The translations under genes and the position numbers were made by a program. This document shows, one piece after another, positions 11,181 to 48,300 of a stretch of DNA of 64,000 nucleotides; position 1 is the stretch's first letter; every line of letters starts with the position of its first letter. Location of the stretch: NCBI GenBank assembly GCA_009760855.2, contig WPIO01000012.1, forward strand, positions 6,073,501 through 6,137,500, written 5' to 3'. Below the pieces are notes generated by a model that saw nothing but the letters and a program-made list of their open reading frames with translations, was not told where the DNA came from and ran no database searches. The DNA comes from Cristatella mucedo (Eukaryota > Bryozoa > Phylactolaemata > Cristatellidae).

Positions 11181-12873
11181 GTGAGAGAATCTAGCAGGCT
11201 GATGGAGCCATTCCTAGAAGTTAGTCTGCTGATGAGCCTTCTTGGAGCCGATCCTTTGTGTTTCGTCAGAGGGTATTGACTATTTTTCTTCGGCGGGTTC
11301 AAAAAGGAAATGCTGTTGCGTATTCCAAAAGGGCCGTCAGTATTTTTAAGGAGGAAATAGGATTTTTTATTGAGTTTTTGATGAAGCTATTCTTCTTAGA
11401 TAGGTTCAAAGAGGGCTTTTGAGTGTGCTTTTGAGCCTTCAGTGTCTTTGCCCTAGTCTTTCAGAATGTGTCACATTTTCTTTTAAATGGGTTGGTATAA
11501 AGACGCCGTCGGAAGGCAGGAAACCCTAGGCTCTCCAAGCAACGGGAATTAGAAATAAAATTGTTAAACATAACGAGCCTTGAGGCCTTCGCACTATTCA
11601 TGCAGCTTCAGGGAGTTTCTCAAGAGAGAGTCTAGAAATATTTTTGCATGGGGTTACGTAAGCCTGCCGCTCCGGTAGCCTCGGAGCACTCAGGCGCGAT
11701 GTGTAAGGCTCTAAAAATGTAGGTTCAAGCCCATTTTAGACGGAATTTTAAAAATGGGGCTCTGTGTGAATTCGAACACTCAGAATTGTCACACAATGAG
11801 TTATAATCCCGTGTTTTTAGATGGGCTGAAAAGCCCATCGTATCAGCACTAATCAGTGTCTACTTTCAGAAAAGGCTTTAGTGGAGGTGGCTAACTAGAC
11901 CTGCCGGACGGCAAACATTTGAAGCGAAGTTTCGTGATCTGTCTTCGTAGGAGGCCAGGTCATTACAGCTGTGCTCTTCTGAGCTCTTCAGTCCCTTTTT
12001 TAGCTTGAGTTATTAGCCGGTCTAGTGGGTATGGGGGGTTAATGGCTTCTATAAACCGTCCTTGATGGAATTTCTATAGAGTTTAACTTTTGATATAAAC
12101 TTAGTATACTGGGACCCAGCGATGAAATGCGGTCGGTCAGTAATCTGAGCGACCTGTTTGTAACGCACTAATCTGTTCGTAAGCGCAGATTGAGCAGCAT
12201 TATCCGTCGCCGAGTCGGCAAGTCGTCACTGTGGAGTACGCACCATCGCGTGCAATCATGGATTGGCAGCAGACCAAGTCGCAGGCTCCGCTTTGCCCCG
12301 ATGCCCTGTAAAAGCACGACCGAGAGTTTTGCGGTGACTTTTTAAGAGGCTATCTGAACAGAGATGTAGCTTTATTAGCGATCCAAGTCTGCTATGGGAT
12401 CAGTAGAAACGGCTTTTCTCGGTAGCAAATAGTAGGTCAAAAGATGTTGAAACTATCTCTACACAAAACTGAGAATCCCATATACATATTCAAAGGACTC
12501 TGGTATAACTAGTACGTTCTTGCAGCTACTGAAGCTCGACAGACTGTATCGCGTACATATTGCTGTTTCATCTCCATAATAATAGTATCGTGTGCATCAC
12601 ATTTATTGAGCAACATGGAGCCGGAAATATTCAATATTTCCAAACTGACTTGATGCGCTTCAAAGCGCGAACAATTAGACGAAATAGATTAAGAGCTTTA
12701 AAAATAGGCTTAGATTGAAATCGTGATAAATCCCTGTAAGTCACAACCGAATATATGTTATGGACCGAGAAGTAGTCATAAGAACAAGGCAACATTGCAG
12801 ACTGCGGATGTAGAGATCTTCACCTACGGAGGTAGATTCAGTGGCCGCACAGCTGCTGGATGCTTGCACTTGC
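11181..12873. promoter_or_regulatory. EIF2B5 upstream region
   Basis: About 1.7 kb between the purine tract and the EIF2B5 start has no recognisable exon or repeat. The EIF2B5 promoter and 5' untranslated region must lie here or further left. No TATA box or clear initiator was identified, and the region is only moderately GC-rich near 12150-12300. Confidence 0.35.
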
Positions 12874-12891
12874 ATGTCTCGCTCGGACCGT

Positions 12892-37874
<24,983 letters not shown>

Positions 37875-38314
37875 CGGATGCCACCGCGGCCATGCTTGTG
37901 CATGCGAAGTGAGTCGCACCACACTTCCGGACTTGTCCATAGGCCTGTCATGATGTGCTGTTTGTGCAAAGGAAAACTCTTGTCTAGCAGCTGTTACTTG
38001 GCTGTATCAGCCTAGTTGGTAATCAATTGCCTTGGTAAACGAAGCCCTTAAGGCGCAATATCGGCCGAGCTTGACGAGCTGGACACTCCGCCCTTCTTCT
38101 TTTCTTTTGGCTGAGCTGTCAGAACTATTGTTAAGCTGGCTGCCAGCGATGCCATTTGGCGGCCATTCGCCAGAAAATACAGCAGACGATCGAGGGTGAG
38201 CCGTAGTCTGGCCGAATCGCTGTTTTTGTTTGATCATACGAGCTCAGGCAGCTGCTATGGCAGCGGAAGGTGGCAGCACAGGCATAGGCGGACGACTGCT
38301 GCTGCCCCTGCTTG
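37875..38314. other. convergent intergenic region between EIF2B5 and ARMC3
   Basis: Only 441 bp separate the two stop codons. Neither AATAAA nor ATTAAA is visible on either strand, so both 3' untranslated regions use variant signals or run into the neighbouring gene. Confidence 0.7.
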
Positions 38315-41300
38315 CTAGAGTTTCTTGTACTGCTCGGCATCCACCGACGCCGGAGGCATGAGGCGCCCGGGCTCGTGCACCAGGTCCACCACGTAGCACT
38401 TGGGCGGGAATTTCGGCGCGACCTGCAAAACGGCCCAGTCCTCTGTTGCACTCTGTTCAATCGAAATCGTGCGCGAATGCAACGGAGACTGGCTAAGCTT
38501 CTGCGGCAAAGCGAGTCCTGGCATGGCTAGCTTCTCGCCGATCCACTCACCTGGCTATCGTCATCGAAAAGCATCACCTCGTTCCATGCCCTGTTGTATT
38601 CACCTCTGTCCAGGGTGCACGCTAGCGCCATGCGGTCTGCCAGAGCCTGCAACGGACAGAGTCCGTGACACAGCAGCGCCCTCCCGCCTCGCACTTGTGG
38701 CGGCTGCTGCCCCGCAGGCGAACGGACGCAAGGAGTTCGGACCCGGAGCCGCCGGTCGCTCACGTGCAACGATCGTCTCGGCAAGTGTCGAAGGATATGA
38801 TTCATTTCGCGCGACGCGTAGGTCGTTGCAGGCTGCTGTACCTTGAATAGGAGAGCGCGATGGACGTGTATGCCCGCTTTGATGAGCCCGATGGGAATGA
38901 TGTTCGACTTCCTTTCGTACTTGATCTGACTGATGTGCAGCTCCCAACTGAACTTACCCACGTCCCCTCGAACGATCGGCCCTCCCATTTTCTCGGCTAC
39001 GAATCTGTAAAGAACCGGGTTAGCGCCAACTGTAGTGTAGTGTAGCTGATGCTCTTCTTCTCGGTGTGACATCTGGCGGCAATGTCGTTTAGCTGCGTGA
39101 ATCAAAACTCGACGCGTAGACATGATGCGTCGATCCGACTAGTCGACCGACAATATTCGCCTCAAAATGTCGTCAGCACGGAAGACAAAAGCGATGGTAG
39201 AACTCTGCTTGGCTGCAAGTTATGCCCGGTGATAATGAAATTAAAAAATATGTACAAGTGGAGCTCTAAGCAGCCATGCCATGCATGCAGGCTGGACAAA
39301 GTGAATCTCTCTTTTTTTCTAAATTGTGGCACCGTGATAGATCTCACCTTCGGCCATGCATACCGACTTTTATATCGGAACTAGTGAAAGCAGGCTGCCG
39401 GGGGGGGGGGCTGTGGCATTCGAGGGAAGACAGATATGCATTGCTGTGACCTGTGAGGGAAAACGTGATATTTCTACTTACCTTGCCAGTGCGACAACTT
39501 GCTCCCTAGCAGTCGGTAGTAGGAATATTTTTTCTCGGACTTCCTCAATGTACCTGACAAAAATAGGATCCGGGGGCAGTACGAAAGGCTTGTCCGGTTC
39601 TTTACCCGCGTTAGTGGCAGCGGCCAGCTCGGCTTCCTTCTGGCGTTGTAATTCGAGCTCTTCTCCTTTCATCTTGTCTTCTTTGTCCTTCTGTGAACGT
39701 GACTTTCTGAAACCAGCCAAGGTGATAGGTGATATAATGAGTGTGAATGTAAATGCTGTAGACCATGGGGATGTTTACCTTCATTTCTCTGGCTCTTGAT
39801 TATGAAGCAGAAACTCGTGATAAGTGAATAACATTGCTGCCAAGGTATTGCCATGGAAAGGGGCTACCAGGCCCTGGGCGTGCCATCGCCCGCACCCCAC
39901 CCCGACCCACCCACCCAAAGGTGCCATTTGACACTCCTCTTAAGGCTACATACCATGGCAAAGAGGTCGTGAGCAACAGACTTAACTTCAACGAAGAAAA
40001 TAAGATAAGGTGCAGTATTTTTTGAGAATTGCAAAGAAATTTCCAATGATCGAGAAAATAAATAAATAAGCAGCAATTAACAAGCTCACTATTAGGCTGG
40101 TGGTACCAAACATGCTTTCAATATATTCAGTGGGTAATGTATAGCTGAAAACCTTATGTGCACTTAATATGAGAAAACCGAAATACAGGTAACATATGAG
40201 AATATCAGTGCAGGCATGTTGGAGAGAATTATGAGGATGGGTCAGGGCGATGGCATCAAAAACCTACTGTTTCGATTCGTGGCCTGTGCCACCGGCCGGT
40301 TTCCCTGCACCGCCTCGTGTGGCTCCTCTGGTTGCATCTTCGCGAGGTCCCGGCTCAGGCGTTTTCGCCGTGGGAGGCCGGCTGCAAAGGTGTTTTTAGG
40401 CAAGCGATCAGGCTTGCTGGTGCATCTGAGCAGGGTAGCCATGACGGCCAGCCGTGTGAAGTGATCCAGGCGCAGCTCAATGCAACGCCAGTGCAGCAGC
40501 AGCAAATGTCGTTGCACTGTGCTGGTACGAGGCCTTGAGCCTATTTGCTAGTCAGGGTGCACGAGCTCGAAGCGCCGACGTCAGCAGGGGGGGGGGCTGC
40601 TGCAGCAGCTCTCCTTACTCCGCTTTTGCGTTGACCAGGAGCACGGGCCGACGCTGGTCGACCTGCTTCTTGCTCAGCTCCTCCAGAGTGCTAAATTTGG
40701 CTCCAGGTTTGATTGCGCCGGCATCGTAGAACTCGTCCTTCAGAGCATTGGTAACGTCTGCAAGCAAAAGGCAGAAGCACCGCCCATTTAGCTTCGAGCC
40801 CTGAAGCAGCCACAGATCGAAGACCGCTGGACAATTGGGTTGCGGTCTGGCTTTCTGGTTAATAGCAAGACGAGCAAAAGCTCTAGCTAGCGCTGTCAAT
40901 CGTGGCGGCATGAGAGCTGCTGCACCAGCCAGCTGGTCAGCCGGGTCAAGCGGCAAACGAACGCTCCGCAGGTGCACACACCTTGTGCTTGCAAGATAGG
41001 GCATTCCGGCAGAAAAAGTCTATGTGAGTATTAACAGCACGGCTAGTGCCAAACGACAGGGGGGGGGGCAAGTGGCACTGCATGCAGCCATGCGAGGGTC
41101 GTGGATGGATGAAGGCAAGAGCAGTCTGCCGACGAGAGTTAGTAAAGCTGTCCGCGTGGGGAGAGGTGCCCCCTCGGCTTGCGAGCCGCAGAGATCGCTT
41201 TAACAGTTTGGCATGCTGCTGCTGCATCAGAGGTTACTTTAGGTAGGCTGCAAGCCGGCTGAAACTGGCTGGCTTTCATCTTACTCTTGTGCCAGTTCAG

Positions 41301-41431
41301 CAGTTTAGTCGTATCTAAATGCGAAAATAGCTTGTCGTCCTCCTGCAGGTGCTCCTTGAGCGACTTTATGTGCTCCCTTTCCTTGATCTGACCGCAGTCA
41401 TAAAAGCCGTCTTGTGTAATGCACTGCGACC
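38315..41431 (-). CDS. ARMC3: ARMC3 exons 15-21: duplicated FYD motif, linker and EDR1-type domain (residues 616-945)
   Basis: Exon 15 carries DGFYDCGQI and exon 16 carries DEFYDAGAIKPGAKF followed by RRPVLLVN; vertebrate ARMC3 has one such FYDxGxI segment. Exon 17 is a Gly/Pro/Thr-rich linker. Exon 18 adds a charged coil (KEDKMKGEELELQRQKEAEL) and PPDPIFVRYIEEVREKI. Exon 19 is the most conserved part: FVAEKMGG, FSWELHISQIKYERKSNIIP and VHRALLFK. Exon 20 gives ALADRMALACTLDRGEYNRA and WNEVML, exon 21 YVVDLVHEPGRLMP. The last three exons form the EDR1-type fold shared with plant CTR1/EDR1 kinases; whether it is enzymatic is unknown. Confidence 0.92.
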
Positions 41432-42236
41432 CTGCAGTGGCAGCAGCGAGGCGGTCCTTCACTTTAAAGCAGTGTGACGGTGGGGCCAGGAAGGGGCGGC
41501 TGACAGAAAAGGCATCATCGACGACGGCCACTACCCCTGAGCGAAGCACATACAATCGCGAGGTCACCCGATCCAGCGGGAACTCACGGTCACTTACCAA
41601 GGTGGCCTGTGAGGGCATACTTGGCCGGAAGGTTATAATTCAGCAGCCTCTCTAGTGCCACGCTGGTGAAGGCGTTCTTTCTTTTTCCTGACACTTGAAT
41701 GCTCTGGAGAATGTCCAGGCACCTAGTCAATCGAGAGGGAAAAGCGCCGCCTGCTGTCAGGCACGTTAATAAGCAAAACCTCTTGGGCGGGATGGCCGTG
41801 CCTGTCACAGTGGGATGGTCGTGCCTGTCACAGAAGGCCAGTGCTACCAGCAAAATGCAAGATTGCTTGCAAAGTCTGCAGACCGCCAGGGCGCAGGGCG
41901 GCAGCTCGAAGCGAAACCGAGCTGTGTGCAGGGAGTCAATGGCTAATCAAAGCACGAGACTTGGTTGGGGGGGCTTGGATCTGGAGGTTAGCTGGGGTGG
42001 CCTACGTTGTGAGGGCTGCGGTTGTGGCCACCGCAGCCCTCACAATGTAAGTATGCCTCGGGCATGCAGAACATATCTCAGCTACTTGTGCTAAAGAGCC
42101 TGAGCCGACGGCTAGCGTCAGCTCAGCTCAGCTCAGCTCAGCTCAGCTCAGCTCAGCTCAGCTCAGCTCAGCTCAGCTCAGCTCAGCTCAGCTCAGCTCA
42201 GCTCAGCTCAGCTCAGCTCAGCTCAGCTCAGCTCAG

Positions 42237-42302
<66 letters not shown>

Positions 42303-45300
42303 CTCTACAAACAGATTAATTTGCGAAACGGTACAAGCTGATTGGTGACTGCAAAGGCAAGCATGCGGAGCCCGTACCCAAGTGTCGATAAATGAAAGGC
42401 CGTCGGCTCATCGACGGCGCACACACACACTGCCCAAGAGACACTTCGTCGCGTGTCATCGCTGGGCGAGCCCAGCAGGTCCACGAGGCACTCCAGACCA
42501 CCGGCGTTACGGAACTGCAACGGCAGCAGTCTGCTTGAAGGCCTCGTTCAAACCAACTGCTTTGAAGTGGCATAATAATAATAATGCACTTGATAAAGCA
42601 CCCTCAGAGAACTCAATTTCTTTCTGGGCGCTTTACATTTGCTGCAAAGGGAAATGCAATTGAATGGTGAGTGCAGGCCGGAGCACCAACGAACATGTAG
42701 TGGGTAGCTAAAGTTGTGAGCTGTGCAAACGAGTGGTAGCCGTATGCTACCCTTGTTAAGTGGCTAATCTGTTGCCGATAGGAAGCGGGTTGCACTGGTT
42801 GTGAGTAGCAGGACCGTGAAAGAATGCGTTTTAAGTTTGCACATACTAACAGGAGAATCTCTTGGCAGCAGCGAGCAGCAACAGTCAGCGAGTTGTAAGC
42901 CACTGCTGCTTATGCGTACCACCGACAAAGCCGGCTGATAATTTTGCCACAATGTGCTGTGACGACGCTGCACCCAGACACGTTAGCATCACAAGTAAAA
43001 ATTCAGGTGGTTAAGCAGGAATGCTTAACTAATTTTTTGTGGACAGCCTCATAGCAGGGGGAGACAATGATTAAATAAAGAGACCGTCAGACAGACAGAC
43101 AGATAGATAAATAGATAGATATAATTGACAAGATTCCTTGGCATTTTTATTAGAGAGACTCGAAAAGAGCTATGAGAAGTAAAAGTAGAAGCTCAGCAGC
43201 TATATTTGTGTGGCAACAGAACAGCCTTAACGGCTATCGCCACTGCTTCCAGTGGGCATTAAGCTTGCTGTACGACTCGAACCCACGACCTGGGTGGTAA
43301 AGTGCAAGACCTTACCTCGAGGGCAAAGACCTAGAGACAAATAAGCAAATCAGCCGCTACGGAACAACATTCACCTCGGTACGGGCATCCGAATCGCACA
43401 TGAAAGCTGCAGCTGCCAGGGAGGCCTTGCTCTGGACGTCGGCGTTCCTGCAACGTACAGAATATGTGCGTCTAGACCCAGCGCACCAGCTCGTGCCCGA
43501 AGCGATTGGCCGGTACTAGGACCGTATGTCCCCGGACGAAATGTCCCTGACAAAATGTCCCAGGACAAAATGTCCCCATACAAAAACGTCCCGGACAAAA
43601 TGTCCCCACATGTTACAATAAATTAATCATATTCATGTCATTTTAAATAAATAATAATTAATAGGCTTCGATATTTCACCAATAAAATGTAGCATGGAAA
43701 GTTTTAATATTTAATGAAGACTGAAGAGAGATTACTTGTGATCGACATATACATGTGCAGTTAATCAAAGGCCTCTTTAAATGAAGTCATCTTTAGTTAA
43801 TCAAAGGCCTCTTTAAATGAAGCGATGTGCCATAGTCTTATTAAACAAGCAAACTTAAATGATAAGATATCAAAGTTTACAGTTATATTTACTAATGAAT
43901 GGCTTCTGATTCACTGTAAAAGTATAAATATGTGGAAGTTACAGTGAAGGTTATTATACTAAAAACTGTTTGTTATAATAGGTGATAGATGTGCAGTGTA
44001 ATGAATAATTTACAAGATTTCGAGGTGATTAGTATTTATATAACTGTAAATGTAATTAGAATGTTTAATACAAGACAAAAAAATAATTAAAGAAGATGCT
44101 GAAATTCATAACGTCACAGAAGGGAACAAGGAAGCTTGTAGTCGGAGGGTTCTTATTCACGAAGCATAGAAATGGTGCAGATGGAAAAGAAATTTGGCGT
44201 TGCGAGGACCGAGACTGACTGGATATAACTTCCTACTCTTTTACATTTATTTGCCTCTTGCTTTTAATAAAATCTGTTCAACATAACATTAATATTACTA
44301 ATCTTATATCACACGTGGGGACATTTTGTCTAGGACATTTTTGTATGGGGACATTTTGTACTGGGACATTTTGTCCTGGGACATTATGTCCGGGACATTT
44401 TGGGTCGGGACATTTTGTCCTGTCACGGATTGGCCAGCACGTCGTGTGAGCACGGAAGGCCTTCTGCCTGAAGGCTCTCACTGCGGCACAGGAAAGTCTA
44501 AAGCAAAGACGACGGAGCCGCCCAGAGAGAAGCCTCGTGCAAAAGCAGGCGTAGACGCCAATAGGGAAGCTTGCGAAGAGCAGCTGGCTCACGATTCAGC
44601 GATTCTGGCGCGCACGATAACGAGCCGCAGCAGGAAGCCGAGCTCCCAGCTCCCTGGCCCGCGAGCAACGCCGGCCGCGCGATGTGGCACGAGAAGGAAG
44701 GAGCCGAGGGCAGGGAGCCGGTGCGATGGGCCGAGTGCAGCTCGGGGTCTTACGTGGATTGCAGAGGCGTGACCAGGGAAGTGACGACTCCGCTTCTCTG
44801 TAGGTCAGAGCGAAGCTCCTCGTCGGCTGCCATGTTGGTGAGCGCACAGCACGCATTTGCGACGGCTGTCTCTTTGGAGTTTCCCAGAGTTGCAATGAGT
44901 GGCTCAATGCCTCCGCAGTGGGCCACGGCTCTAAGAATGCCAAGCAAATCTTGCAGGCGACTCGGCAAGTAAACCGCCGCCATCAGCTTGAGGCTCCTCG
45001 TAGAATACCAATGTAGACGTGCGCAAGTGCAGCCAGCCACGTGCCGCTGCGACTACTGTCACGTGGTTTACACACACTTATGCACATCTACGACGGTTTC
45101 TCATCATGCAGAATTGTCTGCCAGTGTGACTTTTGGTGAGAACGGCCGACAATCCCCCCCCCCCCCAGTAGAAGCACAAACAGCTCGAAAGCAGCAGCGG
45201 CAGCCACTCGAGTGCTGTCCAGCTCTCATGCCCCGACTCACTGGCAGTTGGTCTGCGATCCGGCAGTGAGATTGGCTAGCGCAAGAGTGGCAGCTTCTAG

Positions 45301-48300
45301 AAGTGCAGGCTGGTCGTCTTTCTTCAGCATCTTCACCAGTGGCTCGATTCCTTCTGAAAACTCCACGCCAAATGACATTAGCAGAAAAGCAAAAGGAGCG
45401 TGGCGAGCACCGGCGTTGGATTTTTTCATCGCACCATCACACGAAGCTGTCCATCAAGTGTGCTCACGCATGTGCACAGCCAGCCGGTCCCGGGCAGTCA
45501 GCGCTTGCACTTGTGCAAAGCAGGAGCGTGTGCCTGCACTTCTCACCCAGCTGAGTCACGATGGCACGGCTGAGGCTCAGCTCTGCCATGGTGGCCAGCG
45601 CCTGTGCGGCTGCGGCCTCCACGTTCACATCCTCGTGCGCCAGAAGCTGGATCAGCATTTTCTCCACTTGGCACTCGTTCAGGATCTTACGGTTCTCGGC
45701 TACAACGGACGTGGGTGCGATTGCGGCACTGACTTCTCTCTGTCGTCCAATTTTTCTTTAGCTAAAGCCCATGCAGAGCAGCTGCCAAATGGACGTATAA
45801 ATGTTGAGCAGTCAGGAAAAGGCAGTCACCGCTCTTGGCAGCTCGGCTGATCGCCCGAGCCGCGTGTGCCTTCACTTCTGGTAGGATCTTTTTTACTTCA
45901 CTGCCCTCATCGACGACGCTCGTCTTTCCACCCTTATGCTTATCTAGAAACGTGTGCAAAAGCTGCTGTTTGCTTGCTTGATGTCCCCAGGTCCCCACTT
46001 CTCGCGGCAGTAGGGAATTGCTGGCGTAGCATTGAGGGCAGCCCAGAAACTAAGCTGCGGCAGTAACACAGTTAGGTAGCAGCCAGGCAGCTGCCTCGGC
46101 CAATCAGGCAGGTAGCGTCAGTGCAGCTACAACAGGCAGGCTCAGCCGAGCGAAGCCTTAGCTACCAGGCATGGTCGCAGCAGCTCAAGTGACTGGTAAT
46201 GATGGCAGCAGCAGTGCCTTGCAGAACCGGGAGAAAAGCAGCAGTGGCAGAGATGCATCAGCAGCAGCTTAGGTGGCATCAGTAATTGTGGCAGCAGCAG
46301 CAGTAGTGCTATTGCAGCTGCTACTGCATTTAGCCTACACGTGTTCATCTTGCTGCACTCACCATCGTCAGCGCCTTTCTTTCCTTTCGGCGTTTTTGGT
46401 GCATCTTTTCCTCCTTTGCCAGCAGTTTTCTTTTTGTCACTAGTGTCCTCCGGAGGAGGTGCATCCGTGACAATGGCAACCAATTTCTGCAGACCTCCAG
46501 TTTCCTTGATCAACTGGAAACAGAAACGTGTATTATGTCGTGATTCTGGCAGCGAGAGCATCCCAGCATTGCATGCTCTTGGTCAGACATAGCCGTATGA
46601 CAGAAAAACGGGAATTAAATACTCGGCTCTAAGTGCTAATGATAGCACCATGCCAAACTGCTTGTCCATTTCTTTCATGCAATTCGACCATAGAATCGTG
46701 GCAGTAGCAAGCTACTTGCCTGGGCTGATCCCTTATACGGATCTATTACTTTGATTTCCATGGGAATTAGATTATTGCTGCAAACTATGGAACATTTGCA
46801 GCAGAGGGAAACGCGAGTAATGCGCTATCCTGCAATGTTGCTCTACACTTACACGTCACCACAGTTGCCTGCTCGTATTCGTAAGCTCTATAGTGAGTCC
46901 ACAGTGGCCACTTATTCGTGAGGACCTTGAATGAAGCCGAGCTGCTGATATGCAGGTCTGTGGCTTCTTTTCTATCCTCCAAGGTGGATGGGGAGAACAT
47001 CATCTCGAATTAAGAAGGAAGGACAGTTCAAGCTCCCGATCTTTCCGACACCCTTCACATCGAAGCATGGTTTCGGCTAGTTCATGTCTTGCATTTACTA
47101 CTCCTCGCCTTGCTGCTCTCTATCTTCGAGCACCCACGTGAGCTCAAGGGCTGGCTTCAGGTAGTCGTGGCTAATATTTTATTCTTTGCGCATTGTCTGC
47201 AAGAGCAGTCTGCAAACCATGCATGGCTGAATATACAGTATCTTTCTCCACAGCATGCGATGGAGCACTCTCAAGAGTGTGCCGTTCAGGTCGGCCACTG
47301 CACGAATACGTTATCCAGTCCGCAGCAAGACGGCTGCCCTACACTGTAGGGTAGCTGCCTAGCAAGCAACAAAGCTCGGCGATGTGCAGCCGCCGGTACC
47401 TCCACGCTCTCTTTGTCCTCCAGGCAGTTAGCGAGCACCACGACTGCATAGGCATGCAGATCGCTGTATGCAGGGGTACCGACGAACGAGATCAGCTGCG
47501 TGAGCCCTTCCAGCTCACGAAGTGCTGCCCGGTTGCCCGCATCCTGCGTGGCTCGGTCAAGTGCCACCAGTGCCAGCTCCTGAATCACCGGGAACTCGGA
47601 CTTGCATAAGTCAAGTAGTGGCTGCAGACCACCACGATCTTTCATGGCAGAGCGGGCCTGGTAATCCTGCAACGCATCAGAGGGCCATTGACATTTGAAT
47701 TAATATTTTTAACCCAGACCGGTTGCATGTCTAGCTGCAGAGAATGGTAACCTCGAGACGACAAGTGCCACTTTGGCGGATGGAACTCCGGTCGCTCGGC
47801 ATGGCCTGTGCTATGCGAACCTGCACGAGCAGTCCCACTCCTTCGACCGAGTTCTTCTGGACGTCTGGATCATGCGACTGCATGCCTCGGATGAGGCAGT
47901 CGAGTCCATCCTGCTCGAAGATGGCCACCTTTGTGCTGAAGTCGGCCGCCATGTGTGATAGCCAGAGTGCAGCAAACTCGTGGCAGAGAGTGTCCTCTGA
48001 GCATGAGGGCATGCAAGAAAATTAAGAGTATGCACCTGGGGACACGTTCATTAAGCTCTGACAGCACGACAAGACGGCTTGTAAGTGCATGGCATTTTAA
48101 ATCCCCCCAATCGACTGTAGTCCGATTACGGACGGGAGGGGTGATGAAACCAGCCGTGGCAGTGCTTCGTGGTGGCCAAAGCCGATACTATAGCAGTAGA
48201 GCATGCCCGGGCCAGCCTCACCTTCTGGAGCCATCATGCCGATGATGGCCGGTATGCACTCCTCTCTTTTCTTCAGCAACTTACGAACGTCAGCTGAAAA

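Noticed and set aside
38527-39123. 198-codon single-exon frame on the minus strand
   Set aside because: It spans ARMC3 exons 19 and 20 plus the intron between them; consensus splice sites and homology support two exons.
43512-44427. CRISPR-like array because of regularly spaced repeats
   Set aside because: The repeats are contiguous palindromic units at two inverted ends of a eukaryotic transposon, without unique spacers.
44326-44772. 148-codon plus-strand frame beside the transposon
   Set aside because: It reads from the transposon's iterated end into ARMC3 intron 11 and across the antisense of the intron-exon 11 border; no homology.
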